This document shows positions 55,441 through 64,000 of a stretch of DNA of 64,000 bases, piece after piece. The notes under the pieces were generated by a model, which was not told the origin of the DNA, did not search any database, and saw only the letters and a program-made list of their open reading frames with translations. Position numbers and translations under genes: made by a program. How positions within the stretch are numbered: position 1 is the first letter of the stretch; every line of letters begins with the position of its first letter. The stretch lies in NCBI GenBank assembly GCA_933207985.1, contig OW240914.1, positions 282,769,280 to 282,833,279 on the forward strand. The letters are read 5' to 3'. The DNA is from Pelobates cultripes. Its lineage: Eukaryota > Chordata > Amphibia > Anura > Pelobatidae.

Positions 55441-57310
55441 TCTGTATTTTGTTATAAAGGATATATACAATATGAATAATTGAAAATAATAGCTAAAATA
55501 CCATATTTTCATCACTCCTCAAAACATGCGTTATAGTTAACCCTTAAGGGAAAAGGCCTGCATCACCTCAGCTGTTGGTTAGTTGTGCAGCAATGAGGCC
55601 ACTCTGGCCAGGGAGGGCTAATGATGTTCATTTTCCTTGGCACAGAGCATGTATTGGTTTTTCAGGCAGTTAAGGGTAATAACAAATTAAGACTGGAGGC
55701 CCCTTGAGGCATTCCAGAGCTACGATGGTATGTGTCTACAGAACAGATTGGAAGGGAATATAGGAAGCATCCCGAGAGCAGACTGCATGTCATTGTACAC
55801 TGCAGAACAGACAGATTCTAGAGCATGTTACATATTCATCCAGGCACAACAAGACAAGTCATTCAATGCAAAGAAGGGGGGTAATGAGAATCAATATTAG
55901 TATCAATAATCATTTTAAGCCACTGAAGCATTGTTGCCATGCAACATGCTGCATTATCTATCTGTAGAATGACCCTGTGATGGAAGCTCCCATGCCACGG
56001 ACGTTTGGAGAGCTTCTCTCAAGACTTGGCTGTCAGAGTGCTGTGATTAGTTGGCTTATTAGCCAACCAATCAGAGCACTCTTATTCATGTTGCAAAGCA
56101 ATCACATTTTGTGATAGCTTACATAGCACGGGAAAGCCAATGTTAGAGCATTGCCTGTTATCTGAGCTAAATCTGCCGTTCTTTTTATTGCACCATATTT
56201 TTTTGTCCTGCTTTGTTTTGTTTTTTCGTCTGTGTTTTTTTTTTTTTTTTTTTTTTGTTTTGTAAGGAATTCTGGATTTTAATTTGCCATTTTTGGGAGC
56301 CGAATATATTTTTTGGTCCCCACCCAAAACACATGGATGACGGCGTTTGGAATTTATGGCCGCAAGTAGGAACCACCCAGTGGGCAAACTAGAGTGCTTA
56401 ACGCCAATTAGAATGTGTTCAACAGTCAAATGGGGATTACGTTGCTGACGAACGCTACTGTAGAAAGTGTTCTGCAGGTGTATGGTCTGCAAAAGGAAGT
56501 TCCATGGCACCAACACAGCGAATTTCAGATAAGCAGGTGGAAAACATAGGAAAAAACTCAGGTTCAATACCACAGATGGGCAAGTCCCTGGAAGGAGGGG
56601 TATTCAGACTTCCAGGTGGGGAAGGGGGTTGAGGGCTAAGCATACAGGGGACAGAAGAAACCCCCTGGAACATTAAGGGGGAAAGAGAAAGAAATCCCAA
56701 CACTATAGATAACACAGGATCCCCTAGCACCCGGTGACCCCCGAGGAGAAGGGTGGGGAAGAGAGAGTAGAAGGGTAGACAGACAATTATGTGAGTCGCC
56801 ACAACAGTAAAGTATAACCAAAATAAATAAAAGGTAAAATAGGCCTAGCAAATAACCCAACACAAGAAAACAAACACTCTGACCTGACTTGTTATGGAGC
56901 AGCAAAGAAAGAGGGAGTACTTTGGTTTCTGCTTGGTTCTTTGTTTTTTTTTCTATTATTTTTTTGCTGCTTTAGTGTTAGTAAAAAAGATTAATGCAAA
57001 ATATGAAGCCTCCTGTCATGTTGTAAAATGAAACAAAGATTGTGTAGAGTGATCTCAGAGCAACACTACAAGATGTATTACTAAAGTGAGAATTCAAATT
57101 GAATTTCAAAATTAAGGTTAAATTTAGCTATTCTTCCAGTTCAGCTACTCTGGCCTTAAAATTGAATTCTCACTTTTGTAAACAAACCTGTTGCACTGTT
57201 GTATTGTCCAGGCCTGGTGCCACCCCCTCTTTTCTGTGATTGGCCCTTGTTTGGGTTCTTCCTCAAGTAGATCAATTCTTTCTGACAACATCAACATGCT
57301 GTTTGCAAAA
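55441..57310. other. Unassigned sequence
   Basis: No recognisable gene. The minus-strand frame 56082-56573 runs through a poly-T tract (56228-56258) that gives poly-Lys and has no domain. A palindromic stretch with GTGAGAATTCAA and TTGAATTCTCAC lies at 57080-57175, possibly a small foldback MITE. Confidence 0.4.
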
Positions 57311-57510
57311 AACAAGAGTAACATGCAGGGACGGACTGACAGTGGCCTGGGCCCCCGGGCAAAATTAGCACCTGGGCCCCTAGCAGACCGATATATATGC
57401 TGGTATAGGTGTACTATTTAGGGTAGTATTTTTTTGTGTGTGTTTGTGTAGCATGGCAGTATGTATAAGGGGGTATTTGTGAAACCAAGTGTTAAATGTT
57501 ACGAGCCACC

Positions 57511-58277
57511 TTAAAGGGACTCTCCAGTGCCAGGAAAACAATCCTTTTTCCTGGCACTGCAGGTCCCCTCTCCCTCCCACCTTCCATCCCCGGTTGCTGA
57601 AGGGGTGAAAACCCCTTCAGTGACTTACCAGAGGCAGCGACATGTCGCACCGTCGCTGCTTCTTCCTCCGCTCACGCTCCTCCCCTTCATCACGTCAGCT
57701 AGCGGGGAGACCTAATGCGCAGCAATGTCGCGCAGGTGCATTAGACCTCTGCATAGGAAAGCATTGAAAATGCTTTTCAATGCTTTCCTATGGGGATTTT
57801 AGCGACGCTGGAGGTCCTCACAGAGTGTGAGGACGTCCAGTGACGCTATAGCACAGAAAACCTGTGCTATAGACCAGGAAATGCCCTCTAGTGGCTGTCT
57901 AGTAGACAGCCACTAGAGGAGGAGTTAACCCTGCAAGGTAATTATAAAAACTGCAATAACTATAATAATGCATTGAATCAGTGCTTCTCTATGACAAGTG
58001 TTCAGCGTCGACATGCAGAGCATGGAGATGCTGAATGTCAGTAGTGCACATTTTGCAACACTGACACAGGAAGCACCTAGGTGTTCCTAGAAAGCAATGT
58101 AAACACTGCATTTTCTCTGAAAAGGCAGTCTTTACAGCAAAAACCCTGCAGTGCTATACTATACTCACCAGAACAACTACATTAAGTTATATAACATACA
58201 TTAAGCTGTTACTATACATTAAGCTATATAATATAAATTAAGCTGTAGTTGTTCTGGTAACTATAGTGTCCCTTTAT
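57511..58277. mobile_element. TTAA-family sequence inside the hAT
   Basis: Starts TTAAAGGGACTCTCCAGTGCC and includes CTTTCCTATGGGGATTTTAG and GACAGCCACTAGAGG parts shared with 30380-30712. The right end reads GTTCTGGTAACTATAGTGTC near 58250-58277. It probably represents two fused copies (junction near 57975). Confidence 0.6.
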
Positions 58278-59660
58278 GTTTGTGCGTGCAAAGAGGTAGG
58301 GACTGCAGAGGGTGCCGAAAGGAAGGGGCTGTAAAGGGTGCGAGTGGAAGGGGCTGCAGAGGGTACAGGGGGGTGGGACTGTAGAGGGTACATGGGGGAA
58401 TAGAGGCTGTAGTAGGTGCAGAGGAGGGACAGGCTGTAGTGGGTGCAAAGGGTAATAGGAGCTGCAGTGGGAGAAGTTGGGTAGCCCACTAGCCACTACC
58501 AAAAGCGAAACCCTACCATTGCGCACAGTGCAGGGGGTAGGAGCTGCAGTGGGAGCAGCAGGTAAGGGCTGCAGTGGGAGCAGAGGGGTAGGGGATGCAG
58601 TGGGAGCAGGGAGGTAGGGGTTTGCAGTGGGAGCAGGGAGGTAGGGGATGCAGAGGGAGCAGAGGGTAGGGGCTGCAGAGGGAGCAGGGAGGTAGGAGCT
58701 GTAGGGGGTAGGGGCTGCAGAGGGAGCAGGGAGGTAGGGGCTGCAGAGGAAGCAGGGAGGTGGGGGCTGTCACAGGGGGCTGCAGAGGGGCAGGCCGCAG
58801 AGGAGTAGAGGCTGCAGAGGGGTGGGGCAGGGGTGCAGAGGAATGTGCTGCAAGGATGGGCTGCAGGGGGCAGGGGATGCAGTGAGCAGGGGGGTAGGGG
58901 ACGCAGTGGGGAGCAGGTAGTAGGGGATGCAGGAGCAGGCGGTGAGCAGGGGGGCAGGGGATGCAGCAGGGAGCAGGGGGGCAGGGGATTTGCCGAGCAG
59001 GGGGTAGGGGATTTCTGTGAGAGCAGGTGGTAGGGAGCAGGGAGCAGGGGGGGTAGGGGATGCAGTGGGGAGCAGGGGGGGTAGGGGGATGAAGTGAGAG
59101 CAGGGGGGTAGGGGACGCAGGCGGGGATGCAGTGGGGGAGTGCAGGGGATGCAGGAGAGGGTAGGCAGGGATGCAGTGAGCAGGGGCAGGGGGGAGGTGG
59201 GGGATGCAGGTGGGGAGCAAGGGGTAGGGGATGCAGTGGGAGCAGGGGGGTAGGGGATAGGGATGCAGGGGATGCAGGATGCAGGGGAGCAGGCGGAGGG
59301 ACAGGAGCAGGGCGGGATGCAGGGTAGGGATGCAGTGGGAGCAAGGGATGCAGGAGCAGGGTGTAGTGGACAGTGGAGCAGGGGGTAGGGATGCAGTAGG
59401 GGTGGGGAAGCAGTGGTAGCAGGGGGTGGCTTAAGCAGTTGGAGCAGGGGTAGGGGATGCGGGAGCAGGGGAGGTAGGAATGCAGGAGCAGGGGGGTAGG
59501 GAATGCAGTGGGAGCATTGGGGTAGGGGATGCAGTGGGAGCAGGAGGGTAGGGGATGCGGGAGCTGGGGTGGAGGCTGCAGTGGGAGCAGGGGGGTAGCG
59601 GATGCAGTGGGAGCAGGGGGGTGAGGGCTGCAGTGGGAGCAGGGGGGTAGGATCTCTGAT
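58278..59660 (+). repeat. G-rich minisatellite (GGTAGGGGATGCAGTGGGAG)
   Basis: Roughly 50 irregular units of 20-30 bp with GCAGTGGGAGCAGGG and GGTAGGGGATGCAG. The plus strand is strongly G-rich with many runs of 3-6 G. The proline/leucine-rich minus-strand frames (58496-59344, 58770-59786 and others) are artefacts. Confidence 0.9.
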
Positions 59661-60379
59661 GGGGCAGTAGTGGGGGAATTTATATAATAAAACTTTAAAT
59701 TTTAATTTAAAAATAATAAAGCCCCCCTCCCAAACCTTACCTCTCTGGTGGTCCTCTTCTGAAGGAACCTCCCTGATCCAGGGCACAAAATGCTGACATG
59801 CTGCCTGTAACTCTAATCAAGGCAGCTCCGCACTGTTCACTCTGCACTGTGACTGGTGATGTCACTTCCTGCAAAACAAGCCGCATGGAGCTGCACTGAG
59901 CAGTGTTACAGGCAGCTCAGTGAGGCTGTTTGGAGGCAGGAACACTGAGGGGCAGCCTAGCGGGGTCTTTGGCAGGGCCCTATAGCTGTCCCTCAGTGTG
60001 CCCAGCATGGAGGAGATGATTTGTAGCAGCAGGGGCCCGCGGAAGGCTGTGCGGGCCCTTACTGAGTGCAGGCTGGCTGGGGAGATTGTTTAACTCCCCA
60101 GCTCAGCCATTACTGCACTGCAGCAGAGCCTCGGGCCCTCGGTCAATGACCCTATTTGCCCGAGTGCTCAGTCCACCCCTGGTAACATGTACACACTAAA
60201 AAAGGGGGAATAGTTCCTGCAGGGTGCTCCAGAAAGGGAGAGCCAATCCCTGATGACATCAAATGGAAAAAAGAAATATCCAGGCACACCTGAGGTTTCT
60301 TTTAAAAGGCAGTCTTTATTTGAAGCAAGAAAGTGGGTCTAATGCAAAGGTTTGACTGACAGATGGGGAAGGACCAAAC

Positions 60380-60800
60380 ACTTTAAAAGGCATTAAATAC
60401 CAACCTATATTATGAGACCTTCGCAAACCAACTGGCACCATACTTGGAGCTAGTTTTTAACCACATTGTGGACAAGAGTCGAATCCCCAAAGAAATGTTA
60501 GAAGCATTCATGGCCACCCTGCCAAAACCAGGTAAAAACACCGGATAGGTGTCAAAATCTGCAACCAATATCCTTATTGAACACGGACATCAAAATCCTA
60601 GCCAAACTATACACTACCCAACTGTCCCCAATCATCTACACTATTGTACATGAGGACTGTGTGGGCTTTGTGGGGGTTCGTCAGGGTTTAAATGGGATGA
60701 GAAAAGTGTTGAATCTGATGTATGGGCTGAGAGGGAGGGACCCCTAGCGTGTTTGTGTCATTAGATGCTGAATAAGCTTTCGACATATATTTAAAAAAAA
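60380..60800 (+). pseudogene. L1/Tx1-like reverse transcriptase fragment
   Basis: Decayed coding sequence reading, across frames, YYETFANQLAPYLELVFNHI, SRIPKEMLEAF, ATLPKPGKNTG, then nucleotides equivalent to NTDIKILAKL, VGFV and SLDAE.AFD. This is the segment spanning the start of the LINE reverse transcriptase (PKEGKD...YRPISL...GFVPGR...DAEKAFD). Several frameshifts and stops; no YADD remains. Confidence 0.6.
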
Positions 60801-62950
60801 AAATTCTAGAAGCATCTGATTGGACAACAGTCATCACTGACTTCAACAAAGGAGGATCAGCTGTAGTAAAGAGACTGTCCCAACACTGGAAAATCTGTGT
60901 TTTTTTTTTTTTTTTTTATCTAGAGAGCTCCATTATTCTAAGAAGAATAAGGAACACATCTAATATAAATATATATATATATGCTTGCTATCCTGTTCCT
61001 TGTACCAGCTATAGAAACTATTTGATAAGGGTCTAAGGTTTAATTCCTGTTGGATTCAACTCAGCTTTTTAACACTCTGATGCTGATAAAATATGCACTA
61101 TTGCATTATCTGACATCTATTATTTTTTATGAAATTAGTTATTACTTATTAGTCATTTGCTATCATTAATTAAATGTATTCTTATATTGTATATTTCTTT
61201 GTAAAACAGTTTACATGTAATTTACAATGAACAGTAAACAAATGCCGTCAATAGCAAACATTCTATTGCTCAACATTGCGAAGCGATTAAAATGTTTTAA
61301 CCAACATTCCACGATGAATAGTGTATGTTTATTCGTAAAAAGCCAATAATTGTTATACTATTATTTCGTGCAAGGTGGACTAAACTTTTCATTTATCTGT
61401 AGTTTGCTTTAAGATATGTAATTGTGTAAAAATTATTATCTCACCATAAAGTTATTTAATAAACATTATATATCACATTAGTCATCACTTGTAAGGGTAT
61501 TTCAAAGTCATTGGGAGCTAAACATAGTACCATACAAACCGGTGTTTTCCCATGATGTGCAACTTACATGGAAATGCTCAATTTACTTGCAAGTCTTCTA
61601 TATTCAGTAGGAAGACCAATCCATGCTTCGTCTGTCTATCCACCCCATAACCAAAAATATTAATAGGATGTGCTAGGACTAAGCCAGACTACATTGTGTA
61701 ACAAAAATAGGTTTTTCATTTTTTTCCTATAATTTTGTGCTTGATTATTGGCTACCAAAAACAACTAAAAACAACAAACCGTTAATTACTGTTTTTCCCA
61801 TTATGAAGGGATCTCAGGCCACGAGATTGCTGGTAAACCTGGAGCAGTGCAACAAAGGCATTGTGGGAATCTGCTGCCATATTGTCACTCAATGAAGAAT
61901 GGATAACCTCAGATCTTTTTTTTTCTTTTCACCACTTTCACATAACCTGCTCCCCAACTTCCAACAAAGGCCTCGTTCTATTAAGCTTTCCAAACTGATT
62001 CATAAGGTTATTTACTAAAAATGAGACCTCAGTTAGGGAACAAAATTGTTCCAGTACTAGAAGTTTCAATTTATTAATACGGATATTTACTAAACACTGG
62101 AATATGTAATTTTGATGCCAAATAAATGTCCGTAATAACCAACGCCACTAATTAAACGGATACATTCCGTTTTTGAGTTGTGGCAGATGTTTTATAAGAT
62201 AAAAGATGTTTGTTGCGCCAACAACAAAAAAGTTCAACAGCAATGTAGACACACAACAAAAATGAGTTATTTGCTTCGGAATGTGGAGAAAAATGTAAAA
62301 ATACTACAAAATGGAAGGTGCCAACGTTCGAAAAATCACTTGCTAATTGAAGTACTCATCGTGTGCAGACTGTATAAAGTTTATCTGTAATTCCAGAAGA
62401 CGGGTTGAAGAAACAGAGGTGCTATTTTTTCAGTAAGGTGGTGCCTGCTTTCCTTAATAATACTTTTATCAGATGCAAACTCATAATATCATGTATTAAG
62501 CAATTACCACGTCCGGGCTACGATAACAAGCACCTGCTTCCTAGTAGAACTTTGTGTGAACAATAGGTATAATAATCTCTTGAGGTTTGCATTATGTATA
62601 TTTACTTTTAACAAAGAAAGAAATTGCACCAAAAGCCTTTCAGTAACTAGATATGTCACTCTTATATCTGATTTTTAATTTGAAAGAAATTGGATATGGA
62701 AATTAACACTATCCAGTACTTTGATTGCCAAAAAAAAATGTGACTACATGTGTTTCATGTTTTATATTATATTCATCCCAGAAAATTCTTGTGAAGTACA
62801 CACTTTTTTTTTTTACATAAAATATACTAATTATTATTGAAGATGTGTGTTTTTTGCGGTCAGTGTGACATATTATATAATATAAGGAAAAAAGAGGGGA
62901 AAAAAGGAAAATGAATGTCTGAAATAACAATAACTATTGAGTGGTCTTTA
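60801..62950. other. No recognised feature
   Basis: AT-rich; one (TA)n at 60968-60985 and poly-T tracts. No gene or family-level repeat recognised. Confidence 0.4.
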
Positions 62951-63529
62951 ACCCCTTAAAGCGGCACTGTCATGCCGAACTTACCTTTCCCCAATCGATT
63001 CCTCTTCTCTCCCTCTCCCTTTCTCCAGATATGTTCTTCATTTCTTCCTGTTTTCCTATTTTCTTAGGACTACTTTGTCTTGTGTATTTTTCCTATGCCT
63101 GACCAGCTCTAACCCACTTCCTGTAGGCCAAAATACTCACCCTTTCCTCCGTGATCTCGCGATGCCTCCTTTCAGTATTCCTGAACGTCCTGTCATTTAG
63201 ACAGGACACCAGCGAAACTTTTAGTTCAGTTTGAAATTTCATTCGAATTAATGAAATTCCAATCCATGCTGTGGTTGAATCTTGCAGCCACTTAGTCGAT
63301 AGCTCACTAATTCCCACGGTGTTAGGGAGCTATCTACCAAAAGGCTGAAAGACCAAGATTGGTCTTTCAGCCAACTTTACTAATACTAAGTAAACCTTAC
63401 TTAGTATTTGTAAATGAGGGAGACTGCCCCTACTCGCTCTGCTGCGTGTAGGTGCATGTCTACTAAACAGTGAACAGCCTGTGGACATCTAGTCCCCTGT
63501 GTGGGGGTAATTTTTTTTTTTTACATTTA
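62951..63529. repeat. Fragment of an interspersed repeat (TTAAAGCGGCACTGTC)
   Basis: Starts with CCCCTTAAAGCGGCACTGTC, resembling the TTAA-family ends. Around 63330-63420 there is an inverted repeat CTTTCAGCC / GGCTGAAAG and ACTAAGTAAACC.TTACTTAGT. No right end seen before the minisatellite. Confidence 0.45.
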
Positions 63530-64000
63530 GCCTTTGGGTGGGGGGTGGGGGGAGGGACAGTAGGTTGACATTTAGGGCCCCCACCCGCCGCTCATGGGTG
63601 GGGGCCGGGTGGGGGGAACAATAGGTCCTCCCTCCATTGTCACTTAAAGCCCTCACCTGCCGCTCATGGGTGGGGCCCGGGGAGGGACAATAGGTCATCC
63701 CTCTCTTATCATTTAAGGCCTCCACCCGCTGCTCATGGGTTTGTCCCGGGGGAGACAATAGGTCCTCTCCACCATTGTCATTTAGTGCCCCCACCTACCG
63801 CTCATGGGTGGGGCCTGGGGGGGAACAATAGGTCCTCCCCCAATCTTGTCATTTAGGGCCCCCACCCACCGCTTATGGGTGGGGGCCAGGGAAATGGGAC
63901 AATAAGTACCCCCCTCTTGTCTTTTAGGGTCCCCACCCACTGTTCATGGGTGGGGGCCGAGGGGGACAATATATCCCCCCTATTGTCATTTAGGGCCCCC
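63530..64000. repeat. Minisatellite with palindromic units, about 60-65 bp
   Basis: Seven or more units of CATTTAGGGCCCCCACC, CGCTCATGGGTGGGGGCC and GGGGACAATAGGTCCTCCC; the CCCCCACCC...GGGTGGGGG part of each unit is self-complementary. The array runs off the window end. The minus-strand frame 63489-63794 is an artefact of it. Confidence 0.85.

Larger units (their letters stand above)
57326..60181. mobile_element. 2.9-kb non-autonomous hAT element
   Basis: Flanked by an exact 8-bp direct repeat GTAACATG (57318-57325, 60182-60189). Ends are CAGGGACGGACTGA and, inverted, CAGGGGTGGACTGA; just inside, GCCCCCGGGCAAAATTAG on the left resembles CGGGCAAATAGGG on the right. The interior holds TTAA-family sequence (57511-58277), a long G-rich minisatellite (58278-59660) and a unique right region. 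No transposase. Confidence 0.92.

Noticed and set aside
56082..56573. 163-codon minus-strand frame as a small membrane protein
   Set aside because: Runs through a poly-T tract giving poly-Lys, has no recognisable domain and overlaps another equally open frame.
58496..59786. Proline-rich minus-strand open frames of 282 and 338 codons
   Set aside because: Low-complexity product of the G-rich minisatellite inside the hAT element; overlapping frames are equally open and the sequence is bracketed by transposon ends.

Overview
This 64 kb window looks like intergenic or deep intronic DNA of a large, repeat-rich vertebrate genome, most likely an anuran amphibian. That assignment rests on the repeat content: many copies of a TTAA-flanked element starting TTAAAGGGACACTATAG, abundant hAT elements whose interiors are minisatellite, an L1-type LINE with ORF1 and ORF2, Penelope-like fragments with hammerhead-like motifs, a Tc1-like relic and (AAT)n-tailed 'GCGCTATATAAAT' repeats. 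I recognise no host protein-coding exon, tRNA, rRNA, CRISPR array or prokaryotic feature. Every protein-like stretch I could interpret belongs to a mobile element.

Layout. 1-260: diverged LTR end related to the LTR at 18.4 kb. 598-4224: long hAT-like element holding a TTAA element (1220-1805) and a roughly 40-bp minisatellite that switches strand twice. 7.57-10.41 kb: tandemly duplicated block of G-rich minisatellite plus a 370-bp unit. 10.57-12.26 kb: Penelope-like relic (minus strand) with GIY-YIG nuclease remnants and a degenerate hammerhead, itself hit by a 430-bp hAT MITE that carries an inverted telomere-like array (10765-11194). 15043-15902 and 16977-17404: two TTAA elements, the first interrupted by a 335-bp palindromic hAT MITE. 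18409-21117: LTR retrotransposon with a 5-bp target duplication, a tRNA-Leu primer-binding site and one 438-codon ORF, but no pol. 22301-28975: essentially full-length L1 (minus strand) with a 13-bp target duplication and broken ORF1 and ORF2. 30.95-35.45 kb: L1 3' fragment cut by a 3.4-kb hAT (31268-34683), which is cut by a 1.2-kb hAT (32533-33760). 37.6-38.4 kb: minisatellites. 39.8-45.2 kb: mosaic resembling the 31-34 kb hAT in inverted order, holding a solo LTR (40975-41707) and a 2.5-kb hAT (42567-45034) whose core is a pair of 470-bp inverted arms meeting at a split hammerhead-like motif. 49.45-50.46 kb: Tc1-like relic with a nested 138-bp hAT MITE. 50824-51591: 5'-truncated LINE insertion. 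57326-60181: another hAT with a long G-rich minisatellite. 60.38-60.80 kb: L1-like RT fragment. 63.53 kb to the end: a minisatellite with palindromic units.

The elements do not form a pathway. What the window records is insertion order. Target-site duplications read directly from the sequence (8 bp for seven hAT insertions, 5 bp and 4 bp for LTR insertions, 13 bp and 17 bp for LINEs) let several nests be dated relative to one another. The most distinctive objects are the pol-less LTR element with its unfamiliar repeat-rich ORF, the inverted-arm element with a hammerhead split across its centre, and the hAT MITE carrying telomere-like DNA. All family names come from motif recognition without database search.
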